Shown in pieces: positions 35,730 through 49,300 of a stretch of DNA of 64,000 bases. The first letter of the stretch is position 1. Every line of letters starts with the position of its first letter. The stretch lies in the NCBI GenBank assembly GCA_037389465.1, contig JAZARR010000175.1:3534001-3598000 (forward strand), in the 5' to 3' direction. Origin of the DNA: Baylisascaris procyonis (lineage: Eukaryota; Nematoda; Chromadorea; Rhabditida; Ascarididae). The notes under the pieces were generated by a model, which saw nothing but the letters and a program-made list of their open reading frames with translations, made no database searches and was not told where the DNA came from. Both the position numbers and the translations under genes were made by a program.

Positions 35730-38700
35730 CCATGCATCACAAAACGGCACGTAAATGGAATCGGAACTTCTTTCCATGGGGGTAAACTATTCTGCCAACG
35801 AAAGAGGCGGGGGGTGGGTAAAGGCATGACCATGCATCACAAAACGGCATGTAAATGGAATCGGAACATTTTTCCATGGGGGTAAAATTGCTCCGCCAAC
35901 GAAGGGGGTAGAGGCATGGCCATGCATCACAAAACGGCATGTAAATGGAATCGGAACTTCTTTCCATGGGGGTAAAACTATTCTGCCAACGAAGGAGGGG
36001 GGGTGTAAAGGCATGACCATGCATCACAAAACCGCATGTAAATGGAATCGGAACTTTTTTCCATGGGGGTAAAACTATTCTGCCAACGAAAGAGGCGGGG
36101 GGGTGGGTAAAGGCATGACCATGCATCACAAAACGGCATGTAAATGGAATCGGAACATTTTTCCATGGGGGTAAAATTGCTCCGCCAACGAAGGGGGTAG
36201 AGGCATGGCCATGCATCACAAAACGGCATGTAAATGGAATCGGAACTTCTTTCCATGGGGGTAAAACTATTCTGCCAACGAAGGAGGGGGGGGGTGTAAA
36301 GGCATGACCATGCATCACAAAACCGCATGTAAATGGAATCGGAACTTTTTTCCATGGGGGTAAAACTATTCTGCCAACGAAAGAGGCGGGGGGTGGGTAA
36401 AGGCATGACCATGCATCACAAAACGGCATGTAAATGGAATCGGAACTTCTTTCCATGGGGGTAAAACTATTCTGCTAACGAAGGAGGGGGACGGGGGGGG
36501 GGGGTAAAGGCATGACCAAGCATCACAAAACGGCATGCAAATGGAATCGGAACATTTTTCCATGGGGGTAAAATTGCTCCGCCAACGAAGGGGTAGAGGC
36601 ATGGCCATGCATCACAAAACGGCATGTAAATGGAATCGGAACTTTTTTCCATGGGGGTAAAACTATTCTGCCAACGAAAGAGGCGGGGGAGTGGGTAAAG
36701 GCATGACCATGCATCACAAAACCCCATGTAAATGGAATCGGAACTTCTTTCCATGGGGGTAAAACTATTCTGCTAACGAAGGAGGGGGGACGGGGGGGGG
36801 GTAAAGGCATGACCAAGCATCACAAAACGGCATGTAAATGGAATCGGAACTTTTTTCCATGGGGGTAAAACTATTCTGCCAACGAAGGAGGGGGGACGGG
36901 GGGGGGGGGGGGTAAAGGCATGACCATGCATCACAAAACCGCATGTAAATGGAATCGGAACTTTTTTCCATGGGCGTAAAACTATTCTGCCAACGAAGGA
37001 AGGGGAGTGAAGGCATGACCACGCATCACAAAATCATATGTAAATGGAATCGGAACACCTTTTACCCACGGGGGTAAAATTGCTCTGCCAACGAAGGGGG
37101 TAAAGGCATGACCATGCATCACAAAACGGCATGTAAATGGAATCGGAACTTCTTTCCATGGGGGTAAAACTGCTCTGCCAACGAAAGAGGCGGGGGGAGG
37201 GGGTAAAGGCATGACCATGCATCACAAAACGGCACGTAAATGGAATCGGAACTTCTTTCCATGGGGGTAAACTATTCTGCCAACGAAAGAGGCGGGGGTG
37301 GGTAAAGGCATGACCATGCATCACAAAACGGCATGTAAATGGAATCGGAACATTTTTCCATGGGGGTAAAATTGCTCCGCCAACGAAGGGGTAGAGGCAT
37401 GGCCATGCATCACAAAACGGCATGTAAATGGAATCGGAACTTCCTTCCATGGGGGTAAAACTATTCTGCCAACGAAGGAGGGGGGGGTGTAAAGGCATGA
37501 CCATGCATCACAAAACCGCATGTAAATGGAATCGGAACTTTTTTCCATGGGGGTAAAACTATTCTGCCAACGAAAGAGGCGGGGGGGGGGGTGGGTAAAG
37601 GCATGACCATGCATCACAAAACGGCATGTAAATGGAATCGGAACATTTTTCCATGGGGGTAAAATTGCTCCGCCAACGAAGGGGGTAGAGGCATGGCCAT
37701 GCATCACAAAACGGCATGTAAATGGAATCGGAACTTTTTTCCATGGGGGTAAAACTATTCTGCCAACGAAAGAGGCGGGGGGTGGGTAAAGGCATGACCA
37801 TGCATCACAAAACGGCATGCAAATGGAATCGGAACATTTTTCCATGGGGGTAAAATTGCTCCGCCAACGAAGGGGGTAGAGGCATGGCCATGCATCACAA
37901 AACGGCATGTAAATGGAATCGGAACTTTTTTCCATGGGGGTAAAACTATTCTGCCAACGAAAGAGGCGGGGGAGTGGGTAAAGGCATGACCATGCATCAC
38001 AAAACCCCATGTAAATGGAATCGGAACTTCTTTCCATGGAGGTAAAACTGCTCTGTCAACGAAAGAGGCGGGGGGTGGGTAAAGGCATGACCATGCATCA
38101 CAAAACGGCATGTAAATGGAATCGGAACTTTTTTCCATGGGGGTAAAACTATTCTGCCAACGAAGGAGGGGGGACGGGGGGGGGTAAAGGCATGACCATG
38201 CATCACAAAACCGCATGTAAATGGAATCGGAACTTTTTTCCATGGGCGTAAAACTATTCTGCCAACGAAGGAAGGGGAGTGAAGGCATGACCACGCATCA
38301 CAAAATCATATGTAAATGGAATCGGAACACCTTTTACCCACGGGGGTAAAATTGCTCTGCCAACGAAGGGGGTAAAGGCATGACCATGCATCACAAAACG
38401 GCATGTAAATGGAATCGGAACTTCTTTCCATGGGGGTAAAACTGCTCTGCCAACGAAAGAGGCGGGGGGAGGGGGTAAAGGCATGACCATGCATCACAAA
38501 ACGGCACGTAAATGGAATCGGAACTTCTTTCCATGGGGGTAAACTATTCTGCCAACGAAAGAGGCGGGGGTGGGTAAAGGCATGACCATGCATCACAAAA
38601 CGGCATGTAAATGGAATCGGAACATTTTTCCATGGGGGTAAAATTGCTCCGCCAACGAAGGGGGTAGAGGCATGGCCATGCATCACAAAACGGCATGTAA

Positions 38701-41700
38701 ATGGAATCGGAACTTCTTTCCATGGGGGTAAAACTATTCTGCCAACGAAGGAGGGGGGGGTGTAAAGGCATGACCATGCATCACAAAACCGCATGTAAAT
38801 GGAATCGGAACTTTTTTCCATGGGGGTAAAACTATTCTGCCAACGAAAGAGGCGGGGGGTGGGTAAAGGCATGACCATGCATCACAAAACGGCATGTAAA
38901 TGGAATCGGAACATTTTTCCATGGGGGTAAAATTGCTCCGCCAACGAAGGGGGTAGAGGCATGGCCATGCATCACAAAACGGCATGTAAATGGAATCGGA
39001 ACTTCTTTCCATGGGGGTAAAACTATTCTGCCAACGAAGGAGGGGGGGTGTAAAGGCATGACCATGCATCACAAAACCGCATGTAAATGGAATCGGAACT
39101 TTTTTCCATGGGGGTAAAACTATTCTGCCAACGAAAGAGGCGGGGGGTGGGTAAAGGCATGACCATGCATCACAAAACGGCATGTAAATGGAATCGGAAC
39201 TTCTTTCCATGGGGGTAAAACTATTCTGCTAACGAAGGAGGGGGACGGGGGGGGGGGGGTAAAGGCATGACCAAGCATCACAAAACGGCATGCAAATGGA
39301 ATCGGAACATTTTTCCATGGGGGTAAAATTGCTCCGCCAACGAAGGGGGTAGAGGCATGGCCATGCATCACAAAACGGCATGTAAATGGAATCGGAACTT
39401 TTTTCCATGGGGGTAAAACTATTCTGCCAACGAAAGAGGCGGGGGAGTGGGTAAAGGCATGACCATGCATCACAAAACCCCATGTAAATGGAATCGGAAC
39501 TTCTTTCCATGGGGGTAAAACTATTCTGCTAACGAAGGAGGGGGGACGGGGGGGGGGGTAAAGGCATGACCAAGCATCACAAAACGGCATGTAAATGGAA
39601 TCGGAACTTTTTTCCATGGGGGTAAAACTATTCTGCCAACGAAGGAGGGGGACGGGGGGGGGGGGTAAAGGCATGACCATGCATCACAAAACCGCATGTA
39701 AATGGAATCGGAACTTTTTTCCATGGGCGTAAAACTATTCTGCCAACGAAGGAAGGGGAGTGAAGGCATGACCACGCATCACAAAATCATATGTAAATGG
39801 AATCGGAACACCTTTTACCCACGGGGGTAAAATTGCTCTGCCAACGAAGGGGGTAAAGGCATGACCATGCATCACAAAACGGCACGTAAATGGAATCGGA
39901 ACTTCTTTCCATGGGGGTAAACTATTCTGCCAACGAAGGAGGGGGAGGGGGGGGGTAAAGGCATGACCATGCATCACAAAACCGCATGTAAATGGAATCG
40001 GAACTTTTTTCCATGGGGGTAAAACTATTCTGCCAACGAAGGAGGGGGGGGGGGGTAAAGGCATGACCATGCATCACAAAACCGCATGTAAATGGAATCG
40101 GAACTTTTTTCCATGGGCGTAAAACTATTCTGCCAACGAAGGAAGGGGAGTGAAGGCATGACCACGCATCACAAAATCATATGTAAATGGAATCGGAACA
40201 CCTTTTACCCACGGGGGTAAAATTGCTCTGCCAACGAAGGGGGTAAAGGCATGACCATGCATCACAAAACGGCATGTAAATGGAATCGGAACTTCTTTCC
40301 ATGGGGGTAAAACTGCTCTGCCAACGAAAGAGGCGGGGGGAGGGGTAAAGGCATGACCATGCATCACAAAACGGCACGTAAATGGAATCGGAACTTCTTT
40401 CCATGGGGGTAAACTATTCTGCCAACGAAAGAGGCGGGGGGTGGGTAAAGGCATGACCATGCATCACAAAACGGCATGTAAATGGAATCGGAACATTTTT
40501 CCATGGGGGTAAAATTGCTCCGCCAACGAAGGGGTAGAGGCATGGCCATGCATCACAAAACGGCATGTAAATGGAATCGGAACTTCTTTCCATGGGGGTA
40601 AAACTATTCTGCCAACGAAGGAGGGGGGGTGTAAAGGCATGACCATGCATCACAAAACCGCATGTAAATGGAATCGGAACTTTTTTCCATGGGGGTAAAA
40701 CTATTCTGCCAACGAAAGAGGCGGGGGGGGGTGGGTAAAGGCATGACCATGCATCACAAAACGGCATGTAAATGGAATCGGAACATTTTTCCATGGGGGT
40801 AAAATTGCTCCGCCAACGAAGGGGGTAGAGGCATGGCCATGCATCACAAAACGGCATGTAAATGGAATCGGAACTTTTTTCCATGGGGGTAAAACTATTC
40901 TGCCAACGAAAGAGGCGGGGGTGGGTAAAGGCATGACCATGCATCACAAAACGGCATGTAAATGGAATCGGAACTTCTTTCCATGGGGGTAAAACTATTC
41001 TGCTAACGAAGGAGGGGGGACGGGGGGGGGGTAAAGGCATGACCAAGCATCACAAAACGGCATGCAAATGGAATCGGAACATTTTTCCATGGGGGTAAAA
41101 TTGCTCCGCCAACGAAGGGGGTAGAGGCATGGCCATGCATCACAAAACGGCATGTAAATGGAATCGGAACTTTTTTCCATGGGGGTAAAACTATTCTGCC
41201 AACGAAAGAGGCGGGGGAGTGGGTAAAGGCATGACCATGCATCACAAAACCCCATGTAAATGGAATCGGAACTTCTTTCCATGGAGGTAAAACTGCTCTG
41301 TCAACGAAAGAGGCGGGGGGTGGGTAAAGGCATGACCATGCATCACAAAACGGCATGTAAATGGAATCGGAACTTCTTTCCATGGGGGTAAAACTATTCT
41401 GCTAACGAAGGAGGGGGGACGGGGGGGGGGGGTAAAGGCATGACCAAGCATCACAAAACGGCATGTAAATGGAATCGGAACTTTTTTCCATGGGGGTAAA
41501 ACTATTCTGCCAACGAAGGAGGGGGGACGGGGGGGGGGGGGTAAAGGCATGACCATGCATCACAAAACCGCATGTAAATGGAATCGGAACTTTTTTCCAT
41601 GGGCGTAAAACTATTCTGCCAACGAAGGAAGGGGAGTGAAGGCATGACCACGCATCACAAAATCATATGTAAATGGAATCGGAACACCTTTTACCCACGG

Positions 41701-44700
41701 GGGTAAAATTGCTCTGCCAACGAAGGGGGTAAAGGCATGACCATGCATCACAAAACGGCACGTAAATGGAATCGGAACTTCTTTCCATGGGGGTAAACTA
41801 TTCTGCCAACGAAGGAGGGGGAGGGGGGGGGTAAAGGCATGACCATGCATCACAAAACCGCATGTAAATGGAATCGGAACTTTTTTCCATGAGGGTAAAA
41901 CTATTCTGCCAACGAAGGAGGGGGGGGTAAAGGCATGACCATGCATCACAAAACGGCATGTAAATGGAATCGGAACTTTTTTTCATGGGGGTAAAACTAT
42001 TCTGCCAACGAAGGAGGGGGACGGGGGGGGGGTAAAGGCATGACCATGCATCACAAAACCGCATGTAAATGGAATCGGAACTTTTTTCCATGGGCGTAAA
42101 ACTATTCTGCCAACGAAGGAAGGGGAGTGAAGGCATGACCACGCATCACAAAATCATATGTAAATGGAATCGGAACACCTTTTACCCACGGGGGTAAAAT
42201 TGCTCTGCCAACGAAGGGGGTAAAGGCATGACCATGCATCACAAAACGGCATGTAAATGGAATCGGAACTTCTTTCCATGGGGGTAAAACTGCTCTGCCA
42301 ACGAAAGAGGCGGGGGGAGGGGGTAAAGGCATGACCATGCATCACAAAACGGCACGTAAATGGAATCGGAACTTCTTTCCATGGGGGTAAACTATTCTGC
42401 CAACGAAAGAGGCGGGGGTGGGTAAAGGCATGACCATGCATCACAAAACGGCATGTAAATGGAATCGGAACATTTTTCCATGGGGGTAAAATTGCTCCGC
42501 CAACGAAGGGGGTAGAGGCATGGCCATGCATCACAAAACGGCATGTAAATGGAATCGGAACTTCTTTCCATGGGGGTAAAACTATTCTGCCAACGAAGGA
42601 GGGGGGGGGGTAAAGGCATGACCATGCATCACAAAACCGCATGTAAACGGAATCGGAACTTTTTTCCATGGGGGTAAAACTATTCTGCCAACGAAAGAGG
42701 CGGGGGGGTGGGTAAAGGCATGACCATGCATCACAAAACGGCATGTAAATGGAATCGGAACTTCTTTCCATGGGGGTAAAACTATTCTGCTAACGAAGGA
42801 GGGGGGACGGGGGGGGTAAAGGCATGACCAAGCATCACAAAACGGCATGCAAATGGAATCGGAACATTTTTCCATGGGGGTAAAATTGCTCCGCCAACGA
42901 AGGGGGTAGAGGCATGGCCATGCATCACAAAACGGCATGTAAATGGAATCGGAACTTTTTTCCATGGGGGTAAAACTATTCTGCCAACGAAAGAGGCGGG
43001 GGAGTGGGTAAAGGCATGACCATGCATCACAAAACCCCATGTAAATGGAATCGGAACTTCTTTCCATGGAGGTAAAACTGCTCTGTCAACGAAAGAGGCG
43101 GGGGGGGGGGGTGGGTAAAGGCATGACCATGCATCACAAAACGGCATGTAAATGGAATCGGAACTTCTTTCCATGGGGGTAAAACTATTCTGCTAACGAA
43201 GGAGGGGGGACGGGGGGGGGTAAAGGCATGACCAAGCATCACAAAACGGCATGTAAATGGAATCGGAACTTTTTTCCATGGGCGTAAAACTATTCTGCCA
43301 ACGAAGGAAGGGGAGTGAAGGCATGACCACGCATCACAAAATCATATGTAAATGGAATCGGAACACCTTTTACCCACGGGGGTAAAATTGCTCTGCCAAC
43401 GAAGGGGGTAAAGGCATGACCATGCATCACAAAACGGCACGTAAATGGAATCGGAACTTCTTTCCATGGGGGTAAACTATTCTGCCAACGAAGGAGGGGG
43501 GGGGGGTAAAGGCACGACCATGCATCACAAAACGGCATGTAAATGGAATCGGAACTTCTTTCCATGGGGGTAAAACTATTCTGCCAACGAAGGAGGGGGG
43601 GAGATAAAGGCATGACCATGCATCACAAAATCATATGTAAATGGAATCGGAACACCTTTTTTCCACGGGGGTAAAACTGCTCTGCCAAGAAAGAGGGGGA
43701 TAAAGGCATGACCATGCATCACAAAACGGCATGTAAATGGAATCGGAACTTTTTTCCATGGGCGTAAAACTATTCTGCCAACGAAGGAAGGGGAGTGAAG
43801 GCATGACCACGCATCACAAAATCATATGTAAATGGAATCGGAACTTCTTTCCATGGGGGTAAAACTGCTCTGCCAACGAAAGAGGCGGGGGGAGGGGGTA
43901 AAGGCATGACCATGCATCACAAAACGGCACGTAAATGGAATCGGAACTTCTTTCCATGGGGGTAAACTATTCTGCCAACGAAGGAGGGGGGGGGGGGGGT
44001 AAAGGCATGACCATGCATCACAAAACGGCACGTAAATGGAATCGGAACTTCTTTCCATGGGGGTAAACTATTCTGCCAACGAAGGAGGGGGGGGTAAAGG
44101 CACGACCATGCATCACAAAACGGCATGTAAATGGAATCGGAACTTCTTTCCATGGGGGTAAAACTATTCTGCCAACGAAGGAGGGGGGGGGGGGGGGTAA
44201 AGGCATGACCATGCATCACAAAACGGCATGTAAATGGAACCGGAATTTCTTTCCATGGGGGTAAAAGTATTCTGCCAACGAAGGAGGGGGGAGGGGTAAA
44301 GGCATGACCATGCATCACAAAACGGCATGTAAATGGAATCGGAACATTTTTCCATGGGGGTAAAATTGCTCCGCCAACGAAGGGGGTAGGGGCATGGCCA
44401 TGCATCACAAAACGGCATGTAAATGGAATCGGAACTTTTTTCCATGGGGGTAAAACTATTCTGCCAACGAAAGAGGCGGGGGGGTGGGTAAAGGCATGAC
44501 CATGCATCACAAAACGGCATGTAAATGGAATCGGAACTTTTTTCCATGGGCGTAAAACTATTCTGCCAACGAAGGAAGGGGAGTGAAGGCATGACCACGC
44601 ATCACAAAATCATATGTAAATGGAATCGGAACACCTTTTACCCACGGGGGTAAAATTGCTCTGCCAACGAAGGGGGTAAAGGCATGACCATGCATCACAA

Positions 44701-46300
44701 AACGGCATGTAAATGGAATCGGAACTTCTTTCCATGGGGGTAAAACTGCTCTGCCAACGAAAGAGGCGGGGGAGGGGGTAAAGGCATGACCATGCATCAC
44801 AAAACGGCACGTAAATGGAATCGGAACTTCTTTCCATGGGGGTAAACTATTCTGCCAACGAAAGAGGCGGGGGGGTGGGTAAAGGCATGACCATGCATCA
44901 CAAAACGGCATGTAAATGGAATCGGAACTTTTTTCCATGGGGGTAAAACTATTCTGCCAACGAAGGAGGGGGGGAGATAAAGGCATGACCATGCATCACA
45001 AAATCATATGTAAATGGAACCGGAACTTCTTTCCATGGGGGTAAAACTATTCTGCCAACGAAGGAGGGGGGGGGGTAAAGGCATGACCATGCATCACAAA
45101 ACGGCATGTAAATGGAACCGGAACTTTTTTCCATGGGGGTAAAACTATTCTGCCAACGAGGGAGGGGCGGGGGGGAGATAAAGGCATGACCATGCATCAC
45201 AAAATCATATGTAAATGGAACCGGAACTTCTTTCCATGGGGGTAAAACTATTCTGCCAACGAAGGAGGGGGAGGGGGTAAAGGCATGACCATGCATCACA
45301 AAACCGCATGTAAATGGAATCGGAACTTTTTTCCATGGGGGTAAAACTATTCTGTCAACGAAAGAGGCGGGGGGGGGGTGGGTAAAGGCATGACCATGCA
45401 TCACAAAACGGCATGTAAATGGAATCGGAACATTTTTCCATGGGGGTAAAATTGCTCCGCCAACGAAGGGGTAGAGGCATGGCCATGCATCACAAAACGG
45501 CATGTAAATGGAATCGGAACTTTTTTCCATGGGGGTAAAACTATTCTGCCAACGAAAGAGGGGGGGGGGTGGGTAAAGGCATGACCATGCATCACAAAAC
45601 CCCATGTAAATGGAATCGGAACTTCTTTCCATGGAGGTAAAACTGCTCTGCCAACGAAAGAGGCGGGGGGGGGGGGGTAAAGGCATGACCATGCATCACA
45701 AAATCATATGTAAATGGAATCGGAACACCTTTTTTCCACGGGGGTAAAACTGCTCTGCCAAGAAAGAGGGGGTAAAGGCATGACCAAGCATCACAAAACC
45801 GCATGTAAATGGAATCGGAACTTTTTTCCATGGGGGTAAAACTATTCTGCCAACGAAGGAGGGGGACGGGGGGGGGGGGGGGTAAAGGCATGACCATGCA
45901 TCACAAAACCGCATGTAAATGGAATCGGAACTTTTTTCCATGGGCGTAAAACTATTCTGCCAACGAAGGAAGGGGAGTGAAGGCATGACCACGCATCACA
46001 AAATCATATGTAAATGGAATCGGAACACCTTTTACCCACGGGGGTAAAATTGCTCTGCCAACGAAGGGGGTAAAGGCATGACCATGCATCACAAAACGGC
46101 ACGTAAATGGAATCGGAACTTCTTTCCATGGGGGTAAACTATTCTGCCAACGAAGGAGGGGGGGGGGGGGTAAAGGCACGACCATGCATCACAAAACGGC
46201 ATGTAAATGGAATCGGAACTTCTTTCCATGGGGGTAAAACTATTCTGCCAACGAAGGAGGGGGGGAGATAAAGGCATGACCATGCATCACAAAATCATAT
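35730..46300. repeat. Satellite C segmental duplication 1, right copy
   Basis: Tandem copy of about 26070-35600. It has about 1.19 kb of extra monomers at about 42100-43290, which explains the change of offset from 9.66 to 10.85 kb. Marker monomers at 36982, 38254, 39735, 40125, 41611 and 42102 match those at 27320, 28593, 30071, 30461, 31945 and 32442. Confidence 0.8.
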
Positions 46301-49300
46301 GTAAATGGAATCGGAACACCTTTTTTCCACGGGGGTAAAACTGCTCTGCCAAGAAAGAGGGGGATAAAGGCATGACCATGCATCACAAAACGGCATGTAA
46401 ATGGAATCGGAACTTCTTTCCATGGGGGTAAACTATTCTGCCAACGAAGGAGGGGGGGGGGGTAAAGGCATGACCATGCATCACAAAACGGCACGTAAAT
46501 GGAATCGGAACTTCTTTCCATGGGGGTAAACTATTCTGCCAACGAAGGAGGGGGGGGGTAAAGGCACGACCATGCATCACAAAACGGCATGTAAATGGAA
46601 TCGGAACTTCTTTCCATGGGGGTAAAACTATTCTGCCAACGAAGGAGGGGGGAGGGGGGGGGGGGTAAAGGCATGACCATGCATCACAAAACGGCATGTA
46701 AATGGAACCGGAATTTCTTTCCATGGGGGTAAAAGTATTCTGCCAACGAAGGAGGGGGAGGGGGTAAAGGCATGACCATGCATCACAAAACGGCATGTAA
46801 ATGGAATCGGAACATTTTTCCATGGGGGTAAAATTGCTCCGCCAACGAAGGGGGTAGGGGCATGGCCATGCATCACAAAACGGCATGTAAATGGAATCGG
46901 AACTTTTTTCCATGGGGGTAAAACTATTCTGCCAACGAAAGAGGCGGGGGGGTGGGTAAAGGCATGACCATGCATCACAAAACGGCATGTAAATGGAATC
47001 GGAACTTTTTTCCATGGGCGTAAAACTATTCTGCCAACGAAGGAAGGGGAGTGAAGGCATGACCACGCATCACAAAATCATATGTAAATGGAATCGGAAC
47101 ACCTTTTACCCACGGGGGTAAAATTGCTCTGCCAACGAAGGGGGTAAAGGCATGACCATGCATCACAAAACGGCATGTAAATGGAATCGGAACTTCTTTC
47201 CATGGGGGTAAAACTGCTCTGCCAACGAAAGAGGCGGGGGAGGGGGTAAAGGCATGACCATGCATCACAAAACGGCACGTAAATGGAATCGGAACTTCTT
47301 TCCATGGGGGTAAACTATTCTGCCAACGAAAGAGGCGGGGGGTGGGTAAAGGCATGACCATGCATCACAAAACGGCATGTAAATGGAATCGGAACTTTTT
47401 TCCATGGGGGTAAAACTATTCTGCCAACGAAGGAGGGGGGAGATAAAGGCATGACCATGCATCACAAAATCATATGTAAATGGAACCGGAACTTCTTTCC
47501 ATGGGGGTAAAACTATTCTGCCAACGAAGGAGGGGGGGAGGGGGTAAAGGCATGACCATGCATCACAAAACGGCATGTAAATGGAACCGGAACTTTTTTC
47601 CATGGGGGTAAAACTATTCTGCCAACGAGGGAGGGGCGGGGGGGGGAGATAAAGGCATGACCATGCATCACAAAATCATATGTAAATGGAACCGGAACTT
47701 CTTTCCATGGGGGTAAAACTATTCTGCCAACGAAGGAGGGGGAGGGGGTAAAGGCATGACCATGCATCACAAAACCGCATGTAAATGGAATCGGAACTTT
47801 TTTCCATGGGGGTAAAACTATTCTGTCAACGAAAGAGGCGGGGGGGGGGGTGGGTAAAGGCATGACCATGCATCACAAAACGGCATGTAAATGGAATCGG
47901 AACATTTTTCCATGGGGGTAAAATTGCTCCGCCAACGAAGGGGGTAGAGGCATGGCCATGCATCACAAAACGGCATGTAAATGGAATCGGAACTTTTTTC
48001 CATGGGGGTAAAACTATTCTGCCAACGAAAGAGGGGGGGGGTGGGTAAAGGCATGACCATGCATCACAAAACCCCATGTAAATGGAATCGGAACTTCTTT
48101 CCATGGAGGTAAAACTGCTCTGCCAACGAAAGAGGCGGGGGGGGGGGTGGGTAAAGGCATGACCATGCATCACAAAATCATATGTAAATGGAATCGGAAC
48201 ACCTTTTTTCCACGGGGGTAAAACTGCTCTGCCAAGAAAGAGGGGGGTAAAGGCATGACCAAGCATCACAAAACGGCATGTAAATGGAATCGGAACTTTT
48301 TTCCATGGGGGTAAAACTATTCTGCCAACGAAGGAGGGGGGACGGGGGGGGGGGGGGTAAAGGCATGACCATGCATCACAAAACCGCATGTAAATGGAAT
48401 CGGAACTTTTTTCCATGGGCGTAAAACTATTCTGCCAACGAAGGAAGGGGAGTGAAGGCATGACCACGCATCACAAAATCATATGTAAATGGAATCGGAA
48501 CACCTTTTACCCACGGGGGTAAAATTGCTCTGCCAACGAAGGGGGTAAAGGCATGACCATGCATCACAAAACGGCACGTAAATGGAATCGGAACTTCTTT
48601 CCATGGGGGTAAACTATTCTGCCAACGAAGGAGGGGGGGGGGGGGTAAAGGCACGACCATGCATCACAAAACGGCATGTAAATGGAATCGGAACTTCTTT
48701 CCATGGGGGTAAAACTATTCTGCCAACGAAGGAGGGGGGGGAGATAAAGGCATGACCATGCATCACAAAATCATATGTAAATGGAATCGGAACACCTTTT
48801 TTCCACGGGGGTAAAACTGCTCTGCCAAGAAAGAGGGGGATAAAGGCATGACCATGCATCACAAAACGGCATGTAAATGGAATCGGAACTTTTTTCCATG
48901 GGCGTAAAACTATTCTGCCAACGAAGGAAGGGGAGTGAAGGCATGACCACGCATCACAAAATCATATGTAAATGGAATCGGAACTTCTTTCCATGGGGGT
49001 AAAACTGCTCTGCCAACGAAAGAGGCGGGGGGAGGGGGTAAAGGCATGACCATGCATCACAAAACGGCACGTAAATGGAATCGGAACTTCTTTCCATGGG
49101 GGTAAACTATTCTGCCAACGAAGGAGGGGGGGGGTAAAGGCATGACCATGCATCACAAAACGGCACGTAAATGGAATCGGAACTTCTTTCCATGGGGGTA
49201 AACTATTCTGCCAACGAAGGAGGGGGGGGGGGTAAAGGCACGACCATGCATCACAAAACGGCATGTAAATGGAATCGGAACTTCTTTCCATGGGGGTAAA

